The notes: generated from the sequence alone by a model not told the origin. Positions 46,056 through 58,206 are shown, numbered from the stretch's first letter. The stretch: 64,000 nt of DNA from Cephalopachus bancanus (GCA_027257055.1 JAPVLO010000972.1:1-64000), one strand, 5' to 3'. Made by a program: numbers and translations.

Positions 46056-47372
46056 CTATTGGCTTGTTTTTAAAATTTGGCCTTTTATTTTGAGATAATT
46101 GTAGATTCACATGCACCCGTAAGAAATAATAGATCTAGTGTACCCTTTATCCATTTTCCCCCAATGGTGGAATCTTGCAAAACTATGGTACACTATCACA
46201 ACCAGGATACTGACATTGATATAGTCACGGTATAAAACAGTTCCATCACCAAAAATATTTGTTTTGTTGCCCTTTTATAACCACAGTTACTCTCTCTTTA
46301 CCCCTGGCAACCACTCACCCATTTATCCACTAATTCATTTCTGTAGTTCTGTCATTTCAGTAATATTATATAAATGGGACCATAGAGTATATGTTCTTTC
46401 GGAATTCCCTTTTTTCACTAAGCAGATTTCCCTGGAGAGTAATCTAAAGTTGTGTGTGTCAATAGTTTGTTCCTTTTTATTGCTGAGTAGTGTTTCATGG
46501 TTATTGATGCACCACCATTTCTTTAACATTTACCCTTGGAAAGACATCTGAGTTATTTCCAGTTTTTGGCTGTTGCAAATAAAGCTGCTATGAACAAATT
46601 TATACAGGTTTTTCGGTAAACATAAGTTTTCTCTGGGATAAATGCCCAAGAGTACAATTGCTGGTAGTTGCATATTTCAGTTTATAAAAGCCACCACACT
46701 GTTTTCCAGAGCCGCTTTACCGTTTGACATTTCCATCAGCAATTTAGAAGTATTCTAGTTTCACTACATCCTTGCCAGCATTTGGTGTTAGTGCTATTTT
46801 TAAATTTTTGACATTCTGATAGGTGTGTAGTGATAGGTCATTGTGAGTTTAATTTGCATTTCTGTAATGACTAGTGATGTTGAACATCTTTCATGTTAAT
46901 TTCCATCTGTATATTCTCTTTGATGAAATATCTGTTCAGGTCTTTAGAACATTTTCTAGTTTGCCTTTTTTCCTCTTCAGTTTTGAGAGTTCTTTATATG
47001 TTCTAGATTTTAGTCCTTGTTGGGTATGTGGTTGGAAATATCTGGTCTGTGACTTTTCATTGTTTTAACTGAGTTTATTGCAGAACAAAATTTTTTAATT
47101 TGTAGAGATCAAATTTATCAATTTTTATTTTATGACTCTTGTGTTGGTATGAAGTGTAAAAACACTTTGCCCAGTCATAGGTCCCTAAGTGTTTCCCCTC
47201 ATGTTTTTTACTAAAAGTTTTATAGTTTTACATATTTACATTTACGTTTTATATCAGGTGTGAGGTTTAGGTTTAGTTTTATTTTATTTTTGCCATAGTA
47301 TGTTCAGTTGCCCCACTATTACTTGTTTAAAAGGTCATTCTTTTTCCACTGAATTGCTTTTGAATCTTTGTC

Positions 47373-47675
47373 AAAAATTAGTTGATGCTTGGTATGGTGA
47401 CTCATGCCTATAATCCTAGCTCTTTGGGAGACTGAGGTGTGAGGATTGCTTGAGCCCGAGAGTTGGAGACAGCCTGGGCAACACAGTGCGACTGTCTCTA
47501 CAAAGAAATACAAAATTAACCAGGTGTAATGGCACACACCTGCAGTCCCAGCTATTTAACTGAGGTGGGAGATAGCTTGAGCCCAGGAGTTTGAGGCTGC
47601 AGTATGCTGTGATTACGCCGCTGCATTCCAGCCTGGGCAGCAGAGTAAGACCCTGACTCAAAAAAAAAAAAAAAG
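47373..47675 (+). mobile_element. Alu, older, inside the L1M
   Basis: Sense dimer from TGATGCTTGGTATGG to a 15-A tail; the L1 text continues on both sides (GTCAAAAATTAGTTG and TATATTTGTAAGGATTTATT). Confidence 0.92.
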
Positions 47676-48277
47676 GTCGAGTATATTTGTAAGGATTTAT
47701 TTCTGGGTTATCTATTCTGCTTCAGTTGTCTATGTGTTTATTCTACCAATACCACACTATCTTGATTACCGTAGCTATATAATAGACCTTAATACCAGGT
47801 GTAATGATTCTTACCATTTCGTTCTACTTTCTCAGGGTTGTTTTAGCTATTCTGAGGCCTCTGCTTTTCCATATGTATTGTAGAATACAATTCTCTGTGT
47901 CTACAAAATATCTTGCTGTGTTTTTAATAGAAATTGCATTAAATCTATAACTCCCTTTGGAGATAATTGATAGGTTTTGCTTTGTTGAGCCTTCCAATCC
48001 ATGAACATGAGATGTCTTCATTTATTTAGATCTTTGATTTATTCCATGAGTATTTGTTAAGTTTATACTTAGGCATTTTCTTTTGAGCAATTGTAAATGG
48101 TGATGGCATTTTTAAATTTAGATTTTCAAATGGTACTGTTAGTATGCAGATTTTTGTGTGTTGGTCTTGTATCCTGCAACTTTGGTGAATTCATTTATTG
48201 TAGGAGCTTTTTTTTGTAGATTTCTTTTTGTTGTGGGATTTTCGAGGTAGAGTCATGTCATCTGCAAGTGGTAAAGG

Positions 48278-48356
48278 TTTTTTTTTAAACAGGATTTATT
48301 GAGAGGACAGAAAAGCTCCCACTCAGTGGGAGGGGACCCGAAGGGGTTGCCTGGGG
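48278..48356 (-). mobile_element. Short poly-A-tailed retrocopy of an LTR-like 3' end, copy 1
   Basis: On the minus strand it reads CCCCTTCGGGTCCCCTCCCA..GTGGGAG..CTGTCCTCTCAATAAATCC then poly-A. A flanking AAAGGTTTT / AAAGTTTTA repeat fits an L1-type insertion. The sequence looks like the end of a gamma/ERV1-type LTR R region. No coding sequence. Confidence 0.65.
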
Positions 48357-50296
48357 AAAGTTTTATATCTTTTTTTCAAACCAGTATGCCATTTTTTCCT
48401 TTGCTTATTGCAATGGCTAGGACTTCCTAGTACTATGTTAAAGAGTAATGATAGGAGACATTTTTGCCTTGTTCCTGAAGGTAGAGGTAAAGCATTTAGT
48501 CTTTAGTCAAAAAGATGTATACTTTTTTGTAGATGCTATTTATTCAGCTGAGGAAGTTCATTTGTCTCACCCCATCCCCACCCCTGGTTTTTTAAAAAAT
48601 CATAAATAGAGGTTGGATTTTGTCAAATGCTTTTTTTTAGGTCAATTGATGTGATCATACGGCTTTTCTTCAGCCTGTTGATGTGATAGAGAACATTGAT
48701 TTTTGAATGCTCAGCCAGCTTTGCATACTTGGAATGAAACCTAGTTGGTCATAGTGTACACTTTGTGTACATTGTTAGGTTACATTTGGTAAAATATTTT
48801 ATTGAGAATTTTGTGTATAACATGGCAAGAGTTTGGATGAGTGCATTCTCATATATAATACTAGAATGTGAGTATGTCCATGTTTTGTCAAGGATTTCTG
48901 CCTCTAAGTGTCACGAGAGATACTGATTTCTAGGTAACTTCTTTTGTACAGTTGGGAAATGTTCCCCTCTATGTCTGGGTGAGAATATGTAAAATTGACT
49001 TTAATTTGTCTTTAAATGTTAGAATTCTTCAGTTGAAAGCATTTGAGCTTTATTTTATTTGGAGCTTTTAATTAGAAATTCAGTTTTTTTAGTGGTTATA
49101 GGACTTCAGATTGTCATTTTGGCTGAATTTTGGTAGTTTGTAGTATTTGAGGAATTGGTCTGCTTCTAAGTTTTTGCATTTATGAATGTAGAATTGTTCA
49201 TAGTATTATTCCCTTATTTTAATTTCCGCAAAATCTGTAGTGTTATTCCTATTTTCATTCCTGACATTGGTGATTTGTGTTTTCGTTGTCAGTCTTAGGC
49301 TTTGGAATTTTAGTAATTTTTAGTTTTTGAAGAACCCGCTGTTCATTGATTTCCCCCCACCACTGTTTTCTTATTTCCAATTTTTTTCTCTGATCTTTAT
49401 TATTTCCTTTATTCTGCTTGCTTTGAGTTTATTTGCTGTGTTTTGTAGTTTCCTGTTTCTAACTAGGAACTTGGATTATTGATTTGAACCTTTTCATTTG
49501 CTCTTTTGTAACAATTTAGTGCTATAAATGTACCTTTCAGCACTACTTTGGCTGTAGCTTATGTATTCTTATATTTGTACTTCCATTTTCATTCAGTTTT
49601 ATGCATTTTTAAGTTTTTTCTTTGTTCCCTGGAGTATTTAGTAGTGTGTTGCTCAGTTTCTAAGTATTTGGAGATTTTCCTGCTTTTTCTTTGTCATTGA
49701 TTTTTTAGTTTGATTCCATTATAGTCAAATAATTTACTCTGTATAATTTACATTCTCTTACACTTATTGGCATTTGTTTTATGACTCAGGATGTGGTCTA
49801 TTTTGGTGAATGTTCCATGAATACTTGAAAAGAATGTGCATTCTGTTGTAGGGAAAAGTGTTATATATGTGATAATTAGATACTATATTCAGTTCTTTAT
49901 CCGTGCTGATTGTCTGTCCAGTAGTTTTATCAATTGCTGGGAATGTGGTGTTGCAATTTTCAGCTCTAATTGTAGATTTGTTTCTTCTCCTTTTCTGTTT
50001 TTGCTTCCTGTGCCTTTAATAGCTCTATTGTTTGTGTGTACACTTTTGGGATTGTCATATCTTCTGGTGGGTTGATCCTTTTATCACATGTAATTTCTCT
50101 CTTTTGTTTTACCAGTAGTTTTCCTTACTCTAAAGTCCACTTTATCTGATAATTAATGTAGCCCCTCCTGCTTTTTTAAAACATTGAATATTTACATGGT
50201 ATATCTGTTCTTCCAACCGTTTCATATCATTGTGTTGGTAGTAATTTTTTTTTTTTTTTTTTGCAGACAGTATATTATTAGATAATTTTTTTAAAT

Positions 50297-50370
50297 TGGA
50301 CAACACCCTCAGGTCCCCTTCCACTGTGGGAGCATTCCTGTCCTCAATAAATCCTGCTTTCTAAAAAAAA
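50297..50370 (+). mobile_element. Short poly-A-tailed retrocopy of an LTR-like 3' end, copy 2
   Basis: Reads CACCCTCAGGTCCCCTTCCA..GTGGGAGC..CTGTCCTCAATAAATCCTGC then TTTCT and poly-A, the same unit as at 48,278 but in the opposite orientation. The L1M text resumes at CACTCTTCCAATCTC. Confidence 0.65.
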
Positions 50371-50634
50371 ATTCACTCTTCCAATCTCTTAATTGCTATA
50401 CTTAGGCTATTTACACATAAAGGAATTACTGATATGTTTAGGATTCCATTTTTATTTGTAATGTTTTTGAGTATATTTCTTTAGATTTCTTAGTGGTTCT
50501 AAGTATTGCAATATTCATATGTAACTTATCACTGTCTGCTAGTATTGGTATTTTACCACTTCCAGTGAAGCACAGAAACTTTGTTTCCAGTTAGGTCCTT
50601 TTGACCTCTCTGCTTTATTATTTTTTATTTTGAA

Positions 50635-50912
50635 TTGAAGTCTCACTCTGTCTCCCAACCTGGAGTGCAGTGACATACTCACGGCCACCTCAGCCTCAGC
50701 CCTCTGGGCTCAGGTGATCCTTCTACCTCAGCCTTCCAAGTAACTAGAACTACAGGTGCATGCCACCCCCGCCCAGCTAGTTTTTTTATTTATTGTGGAG
50801 ACGAGATCTTGCAAAGCTGCCCAGGCTGGTCTTGAACCTCTGGGCTCAGACAATCCTCTTGCCTCTGCCTCCCAAAGTGCTAGGATTAGAGGCGTGAGCC
50901 ATGGTGCCTGGC
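50635..50912 (-). mobile_element. Alu 1 of a compound block
   Basis: Antisense dimer inserted at TTGACCTCTCTGCTTTA, which recurs after it as TTGACCTCTCTACTTTA. Confidence 0.9.
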
Positions 50913-50941
50913 TTGACCTCTCTACTTTAAAAAACATAATT

Positions 50942-51228
50942 TTTTTTTTCCTTTTGAGTTGGAGTTTCACTCTGTCGCCCAGGCTGGAGTATAGTGGCAT
51001 GCTCAAAGCCACCGTAGCCCTGCTGGGCTCAGGCTATCCTTCTGCCTTATCCTTCCAAGTTGCTGGAACCCAGGCATGCCACCACCACACCTGGCTGAAT
51101 TGTTGAATTATAGAGACCAGGTCTCATCATGTTGATCATGCTGGTCTCAAACCCCTGAGCTCAGGCAATCCTTTCATCTCCGCTTCCTAAAGTACTGGGA
51201 TTACAGGTGTGAACCACTGCACCAGGCT
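50942..51228 (-). mobile_element. Alu 2 of the compound block
   Basis: Complete antisense dimer. TAATTTTTT before and after it can serve as its target duplication, placing it at the junction of a tandem duplication. Confidence 0.88.
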
Positions 51229-51391
51229 AATTTTTTTATTTATTATGGAGACGAGGTCTCTCCAAGTTGCCCAGGCTAGTCTTGGACCCCTGGGCTCAGG
51301 CAATCCTCTTGCCTCTGCCTCCCAAGGTACTAGGGTTACAGGCATGAGCAACCGCGCCTAGCTTGACCTCTCTATTTTAAAAAACATAATT
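51229..51391 (-). repeat. Tandem duplicate of Alu 1 left arm plus flank
   Basis: ATTTATTATGGAGACGAGG..CTTGCCTCTGCCTCCCAA..CTTGACCTCTCTATTTTAAA repeats 50,780-50,941 (linker, left arm and the same unique flank AAAACATAAT). Confidence 0.85.
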
Positions 51392-52735
51392 TAAAAAGTA
51401 TTCTTACATTGTCTACATACATTGACCACATCAGATGGTGTGATACATTTTGCTTCAACTAGCAAATATAATTTAAGAAACTCTTCCTTAGCAGAGCTAA
51501 AAAAAGATGTGGGAAAAAAAACCCTACAAAACTCATGAGTAGTATAATAGTCTGTTATATTTACTACTACTTTTACCTATTCCAGTTCTTTTTTTTCTGG
51601 AAGTTTCAGCCTTCTTCTGTTATCATTTGCTTTTTGTTTAGTGGGCTTCTTAAGTTATTGTCTTTCAGCACTTGACAGGTGTGCTATTTTCTGTTCTCTA
51701 TGGTTTCAGATGAGAAATTTGCTACCATTAGAATTGATGTTCCTCTATGAAGTAGTGCATCATTTCTCTCCAGCTGCTTTTTTAAAATTTGACTTTTGTT
51801 TTCAGAAATTTAATTATGATGTATCTTGGTGTGGATGTCTTTAGTTTTATTTTACTTGTGGCTCACCTTTTTGTATTTGTGTTGAACAGTTTCACCAAAT
51901 TTGAGGAGTTTTCAGCTGTTAATATCGTTTTCAGTCTTATTCTCTCTCATCTTCTCATCCTCTGGGACTCTCAGAAGAATCTCAGCTCTTTTATTTTTGT
52001 TCCATAGGACCCTGAGGCTTTTTTTTTTAAGTCTATTTTCTCTCTTGTTTAGGTTTACTAAATTCTATTAATCTGTTCACTGACTCTACCATTTCTACTC
52101 TTCTATTGAGCCTATCCAGAGAGATTTTACTTTGGTTATTGTGCTTTTTAGTTTCATATTTTTCATTTAGTTATTTAAAAATAACTTTGCTGAAATTTTC
52201 CTTTTTTTTTTTTCAAGAATAGCTGTAATAATTGCTTGTTGAAGCATTGTGTTGACTGTTTTAAAATCTTTATCTTTGTCAAATAATTTAAAAAATCTGA
52301 TTCCTCTCAGTCTTGTGTCTGTTGATTGTTTCTCCTTATTTATATTATACTGTGCTAGGTTTTTTTTTTGAGTCTGAGTCTCACTCTGTCGCCAGGCTGC
52401 AGTGCAGTGGCACGCTCATGGCCACCGCAGCCTCCACCTGCTGGACTCAGGTGATCCTTCTGCCTCATGTTCCAAGTAGCTGGAACTACAAGTGTGCACT
52501 ACCACACCTGGCTGTTTCTTTGATTTATTGTAGAGACAAGGTCTCCCCATGTTGCTCAGGCTGGTCTCAAACCCCTTGCCTCAGCTTCCCAAACTGCTGC
52601 GATTTCAGACTTGAGCCACCTCGCCTGGCTACTTTTCAAGTTTTTGATAGGGCATGTGATTTTCAGTTGTACCCTGGACATATTGGATATTATATTTTGA
52701 GAATTCTGGATCCTATTCTTTAAAAAGTTTTTTTT
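51392..52735 (-). mobile_element. L1M 5' region
   Basis: Antisense L1M 5' blocks: TATGATGTATCTTGGTGTGG, CTCTGGGACTCTCAGAAG, GAGCCTATCCAGAGAG, AATTGCTTGTTGAAGC, CCCTGGACATATTGGATA. The Alu at 52,362 interrupts it. Confidence 0.75.
52362..52632 (-). mobile_element. Alu, intermediate
   Basis: Antisense dimer, TTTTTTTTTGAGTCTGAGTC to CTTGAGCCACCTCGCCTGGC, inside L1M. Confidence 0.92.
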
Positions 52736-52771
52736 GAAATTAAATTAAATGTAATTAAATTATATATTTTT

Positions 52772-52890
52772 AACTTTATTGAGATGAGATCTTGCTACGT
52801 TGCCCAGGCTAGTTTGAAACTTGAGGACTTAAGTAATCTTTCTGCCTCCCGAGTAGCTGTGGTTGCAGGTATGTGCCACAGTGTCCAGCC
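52772..52890 (-). repeat. Free left Alu monomer (FLAM-like)
   Basis: TTGAGATGAGATCTTGCTACG..GTGCCACAGTGTCCAGCC: one arm, old. Confidence 0.75.
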
Positions 52891-52945
52891 TATTCTGTTT
52901 TTTTCTTGTTGTACTGTAGTGCAAGATCTAGGTGGATTTTTTTAT

Positions 52946-53226
52946 TTTTTGAGTTGGAGTCTCACTGTTGCCTAGACTGGAGTGCAGTGGCCTCTCTCGG
53001 CCACCGCGGCCTTGACCTGCTGGGCTCCGGCGATCCTTCCGCCTCAGCCTTCCAAGTAGCTGGAACTACAGGCCCGTGCTACCACGCCCGGCTGATTTTT
53101 TGATTTATTGTAGAGATGAGGTCTCGCCAAGTTGCCTAGGCGGATCTCGAACCCGCGGGCTCAGGCAATCCACTCACCTCAGCCTCCCAAAGCACGGGAT
53201 TACAGGCTGAGCCACCGAGCCCAGCT
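52946..53226 (-). mobile_element. Alu (older strepsirrhine type)
   Basis: Full dimer, undeleted CCAAGTTGCC; no clear target duplication. Confidence 0.93.
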
Positions 53227-53344
53227 ATGGTTTATATTTTTCACATCCTTTTGGTTTCAGCCTATTTTTGTCTTTGAATCTAAAGTGTGTCCTTTTTAGA
53301 AAGCATATAGTAGTGTCATGCTTTTTAAAGAAAATCCATTCAGA

Positions 53345-53622
53345 CTGGGCACAGTGGCTCATTCCTGTAATCCCAGCATTTTGGGAGGCTGCGACTGGAG
53401 GATTGCTTGAGTCCATGAGTTTAAGACCAGCCTGGGCAAATAGTGAGACTCTGTCTCTATACAATATCAAAAGAATTAGCCTGGCGTGGTGATGTGCACC
53501 TGTAGTGCTGAGGTGGAAGGATTGCCTGAGTCCAGGAGATAGAGACTATGGTGAACCAGGATCATGCCACTGCACTCCATCCTGGGCAACAGAGTGAGAC
53601 CCTGACTCAAAAAATAAAAGAA
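53345..53622 (+). mobile_element. Alu, older
   Basis: Sense copy with a deletion in the right arm (CACCTGTAGTGCTGAGG). Bracketed by GAAAATC / GAAAAATC. Confidence 0.88.
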
Positions 53623-54114
53623 AAATCTCTTCTGTAAATCTTTGCCTTTTAATTGTAAGGTACCTGTTTTCATTTCATATGATCACTGATAAGGGAGGAT
53701 TTACATGTGTCATTTTGCTGTTTGTTTTTTTATGTCTTCTGTAGTTTTTGTTTTGTTTCTCCATTAGTACTTTTTTTGTGTTAGATATTTTTCAGTGTAG
53801 CATTTTCATTTCCCTTTTATTATATGTTAATTTTAAGTGACTGTCCTGAGAATTAAAATTAACCAAGTATAACAATCCAGTTCTAATTAATAGCAAACTT
53901 TTCATTAGTATACAATCACTTTGCTGTTATGTAGCTCCATTTTCTCTCCCCTGTTGTGTTGGTATTGTCATTTAAGTTAAACATCTTTATACTTGTATTC
54001 CAGGAACACAGAGGTATAATTACTGCTTTATAGAGTTTCTTTTAAATAACAGGATAAAATACGTTTAATAAACAAAAAATTGCATTTATATTGCCTTTTA
54101 TATTTACCTGGCAT

Positions 54115-54470
54115 CTCAATGCTATTACAAAATACCATGGGTTGGGTAATTTATAAATAATAGAACTTTATCTCTCATAGTTTTGGAGGCTAGAAAGTTC
54201 ATGATCAAGGTGCCCCTAGATTTGGTGTCTGGTGAAGTGTTACTCTCTGCCTCCAAGATGGTGCCTTCTTGCTGGTCTTTTACATGATAGGATGTGGAAG
54301 GGCAAAGGGACAGACAGCTCCCTCAGACCTCTTTTATAACGTCTGTAATCCCATTCACGAGGACTTTTACCTCTCATAACTTGATTACCTTCCAAAAGCC
54401 TTATCTTTTAATATTATTACATTGATGATTAAGTGTCAACATTTGAATGAGGGGGGCATGTTAAAATCAT
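54115..54470 (-). mobile_element. MaLR-type LTR (MLT1/MST-like)
   Basis: Antisense LTR: AAATACCATGGGTTGGGTAA, TTTTGGAGGCTAGAAAGTTC, GATCAAGGTGCC, GATGTGGAAGGGCAAAGG, TAACTTGATTACCTTCC. No internal ERV region. Confidence 0.7.
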
Positions 54471-55603
54471 TGTATCTGGGATATCTGTATTGGTACTTTT
54501 TATGTTTTTCTTGTAGATTTTAGTTATTGTCTAGTGTTCTTTAATTTCAACCTGAATGACTCTCTTTGCATTGTAGTCCTGGTCTATTAGTGACAAATGC
54601 AGTTTTTGTTTATTTGGTGATGTCTTAATTTCCCCTTCATGTTTAAGTATAATTTTGCAGAATGTAGAATTCTTGGTTGACTGTTCTTTCAACACTTTTG
54701 CCATGTCTTCCTGTTGCCTTCTGGCCTCTGTGGTGTCTAATGAAGAAATCAGGTATTAATCCTATTGAGGATCCCTTGTTTGCAATGAGTCACTTGTTTT
54801 CAAGATCCTTCATCTTTTGACAATTTGATGATAATGTGTTTCAGTGCAGACCTCTTTGAGTTTAATGTATTTGGAGTTCATTGAGCTTTTTGGATGTGAG
54901 ACTAATTTTTTAAATCATCTTTGGAAAGTTTTCAGTTACTATTCTTTCAATGTTTTTACTTCTTTCCTTTTTCTGTGACTTCAGTTATGTATAAAACATA
55001 TATATGAGGGTAAACTTCATGGTTTCTGAGGCTCTTCATTTTTCTTTCTTATTTTTCCTTTCCATTCCTCGACCAGATAATCCCAACCAATCTCTTTTCT
55101 AGTTCAATGCTCAAGTGTGTTGTTGAGCCTCTCTAGATTATGCTTTCTATTTCTGCTTTGCCTTTTAAAAATATAATTTCTGTTTATTGGTATTGTCTAT
55201 TCTTTGATACATCGGTCTTAAACTTTCTTTTAGTTCTTTAGACGTGTTCTATCCCAGTTCTTTGGACATGTTTTTATTATAATAGTTGACTTATGAAGTC
55301 TTGTCTAGAAATTTTATCATCTGGACTTCTCTGGGACTGTTTCTGTTGATTGCTTTTTGTTCTGTGGATGGATCTTTTCATGTTTCAAAATTTCTGGTTG
55401 AAAATTGGACATTTTAATGTAAGGTAGCTACTCTGAAAGCAGAAGGCTTCCCTTCTGCACCATTGGCTGTTACTGTTTGTTATAGTTGTTTCTTTGTTTA
55501 GTGACTTTTCTGAACTAATTTTGTAAAGTCTGTATTCTTTGTTGTGTAACCACTGAAGTCTTTCCTTGTTTGTCTTGGTGAGAGGTTCCCTTAACTGTCT
55601 AGA

Positions 55604-55868
55604 ACAGCAGTCCCCAACCTTTTTAGCGTCAGGGTCCGATTTCATGGAAGACAGTTTTTCCACAGATCGGGGGGTGGGAATCATCAGGCATTAGATTCTC
55701 ATAAGGAGCTCAAAACCTAGATCCCTTGCATGTGCAGCTCACAATAGGGTTCATACTCCTATGAAAATATAATGCCTATGCTGATCTGACAGCAGGCGGA
55801 GCTCCCTCCCCTTGCCTGCCACTCACCTCCTGCTGTGCAGCCTAGTTCCTAGCAGACCACTTACTGAT
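55604..55868 (+). mobile_element. hAT-type MITE, right end lost
   Basis: Begins CAGCAGTCCCCAACC, a hAT terminal repeat, and has GCATTAGATTCTCATAAGGAGC and GGCGGAGCTC inside. The 8-base TCTAGAAC occurs before and after, as hAT insertions produce, though the right terminal repeat is missing. Confidence 0.75.
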
Positions 55869-56696
55869 CTAGAACCAGTAAGTCTCCCAGGTTTTGCTGA
55901 GAGGTGCTCAGTGCAGGCAGTTGACAACATTGCCATGGCCTTTATTTTCTTGATTGTGTAGAACCTCATGGTTTAGCAGAGATGAGGGCCAGGGGACTTC
56001 TCAGGTCTTTCCTAGGCATGCACACAGCCCCCTAGGTTTGTGCATGGCCTTCTTCTTTCTTTAGTTTTTCATATTTATTGGCGCTTTAAAAACTCTTATA
56101 GACTTCTCATTCTCCTGATTTTCCTTTTTATGGTTTTTGGTTAGTCTATTGTTTACCCTAATTGTTAATGCACTGCTTTAGCCAACCTTGAAAGTGAACA
56201 ATTCCCTGTAATTGTTTTCAACAAATGCCCCTGGAGTAAAGGCTTTTCACAGTGGTGAACTCCATTTAAGTCAAATACTGATAGCCTTACAAGTCACATC
56301 TTCCAGGGAATCATTCTACAGGTCAAATAATGATGAATTCTTTTGGTAGTGAGGGTTTGAAGGAGCTTCAGCCTCATTGTACTCCCTTTGCTGACTTTTC
56401 AGATTGCTAAATTTTTACCACAAATCCATGCTGTTTTCAAGTCCTTTGCAGAGAGCTGGAGGGGAAAGATGGAGCAGATTAAATATCCACAAAGCTCTCT
56501 GTTCTTCTCAAGATTCAGCCATTTTTCTTGAGTAAACATTCCCAAGATTGCTACAAGCCTATGGTTAGTTTCCAGAGTTATTAAAAAGTTAATTCTGACA
56601 GTATTTGTTAGTTTTTTCATTGGAGAGAAATTATTGGAGGTTCTACTCTACCGTTTTTGCTGACGTCAGTCTTCATTTTAAGAATAAAATAGTAGC

Positions 56697-56973
56697 TAGG
56701 CTCGGTGGCTCAGCCTGTAATCCCACGCCTTTGGGAGGCTGAGGTGGATGGACTGCCTGAGTCTGTGGGTTCGAGACCCGCCTGGGCAGCGAGACCTCAT
56801 CTCTACAATAAATCAAAAAATCAGCCAGGCGTGATAGCGCATGCCTGTAATTCTGGCTACTCAGAAGGCTGAGGCGGAAGGATCGCCGGAACCCAGCAGG
56901 TCGAGGCTGCTGTGGCTGGGAGCGGCCACTGCACTCCAGTCTGGGCGACAGAGTGAGACTCCAACTCAAAATA
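56697..56973 (+). mobile_element. Alu (young strepsirrhine type), boxes intact
   Basis: Sense dimer GCTAGGCTCGGTGGCTCAGCCTG..; B box GGTTCGAGACC and the 5-base deletion (GGGCAGCGAGACC) are clear. Bracketed by AGAATAAAATA. It is inside and sense to KDM6A. Confidence 0.95.
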
Positions 56974-57084
56974 AATAAATAAAAAAGAATAAAATAAATT
57001 ATGATTTCACACTTATCTTTCAGTTTTAATTCAGGACTACAGTGTTTTGTCATCAATTTTAAATATGTCTTTTGTGTTGAATAT

Positions 57085-57480
57085 TTTGGTTCTCAAAGAC
57101 AGCAACATACTTAGTTGCTTTGTCACACACTATATATTAACAATGTTAGAATAACAGTGCTAACACTACCATGAGCTACAGCTGTATTTTGGTTAACGAT
57201 GGTGACAGTGGCCCTGCAAGATTATAATACCATATTTTTACTGTACCTTTTCTATGTTTAAATACACAAATACTTGCCATTGTGTTATAGTTGCCTACAG
57301 TATTTAGTACAGTAGCATCCTGTGCCAGGTTTATAGCCAAAGTATGTAGTAGACTGTACCATTTAGGTATGTGTAAGTACATTTTATGATGATTGCACAA
57401 GGATAAAATTGCTGAATGTCACATTTCTTAGAACATAGCCCTGTCTTAAGGGACGCATGACTATACATGGTTTCTAATTG
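57085..57480 (-). mobile_element. DNA transposon relic, Tigger-like
   Basis: Minus-strand reading gives CATGCGTCCCTTAAGAC at the right edge, then ATTTTATCCTTGTGC, GTACTTACAC and TAGGCAACTATAAC blocks of a common mammalian DNA element. The family name is not certain and the left end is lost. Confidence 0.55.
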
Positions 57481-58205
57481 TAGCTTCAGGGGATTTTTTG
57501 TCCTTAGGATAGATTTTACTGGGAATGTTTGGCCAAATTACTGTGTTTTTAAAATCTTTGAAATAATTGTTTTGTGTCTGGTTATATTGTCAACTGGCTG
57601 TACAGTAAGGTTTATTTGTTTCATTTTGCTTTTGGCTTTTTAGGGATTCCTTCTTTACCATGTTATTTCTTTTTTACAATGTCATATTTAAAACACGTAT
57701 GTATTTGTAAAAGATTCACATTGTCCTAAAATCAAATCTGCCATCATATTTCCTTCTCAGCCGTTTTAAAATAAGTTTATAACTTCAGTTGTAAACATTA
57801 GAAGCAGTTACATACATGCACACACATGCTTGTATCTGTGGCTGTGATTTTTAAAAAATTTCTCTGCCTTTTGTTTTTCTTGAGTAGTACAGGAGTCATT
57901 AACACTTCCAGGTTTTTGTCTCTTCAGAGAATCATTCTCTGTACTCCCCTCATTGATAACTTTTTACTCAAAAAGCCTTTTATTTCTTTCCATTGACTAC
58001 AGTGGAATTTCATGTCCCTCAACATTTGGGCCTCCATATAACTTTTTAACCTCAGCCTCCATACTTCTCTATCTTTTCTTTATCATTTTTATTTCAAGAA
58101 CTTCTTCAAATGACTCCCTTTCTCTCTTTATATGAAACTTTCCCTTAACCTGTGGAGGTAGAACCAATTGCTCTTTGTGCTCCCAGAATAATTTTTCTTT
58201 CCAAA
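57481..58205. other. Intronic sequence, nothing recognised
   Basis: No exon; LINE-like traces only. Confidence 0.45.
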
Positions 58206-58206
58206 A

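Larger units (their letters stand above)
46056..50630 (-). mobile_element. Long L1M element, 3' UTR and ORF2 (decayed)
   Basis: Antisense order is 3' UTR first (TAATTGTAGATTCACATGCA, GGCTGTTGCAAATAAAGCTG at 46.1-46.9 kb), then ORF2 towards its start: TTTGAGAGTTCTTTATATG (46,982), GTCAATTGATGTGATCATA (48,642), GAAACCTAGTTGGTCATAG (48,737), ATCTGATAATTAATGTAGC (50,145). Stops abound. An Alu (47,373) and two short retrocopies (48,278 and 50,297) are inserted in it. Confidence 0.85.
53640..56660 (-). mobile_element. Second L1M 5'/internal block
   Basis: Antisense L1M again: GATAATGTGTTTCAGTGCAG, GAGTTCATTGAGCTTTTTGG, GTTGAAAATTGGACATTTTA, all paralogous with 51.6-52.7 kb, so this is a separate copy. 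An MaLR LTR (54,115) and a hAT MITE (55,605) are inserted. Confidence 0.7.
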
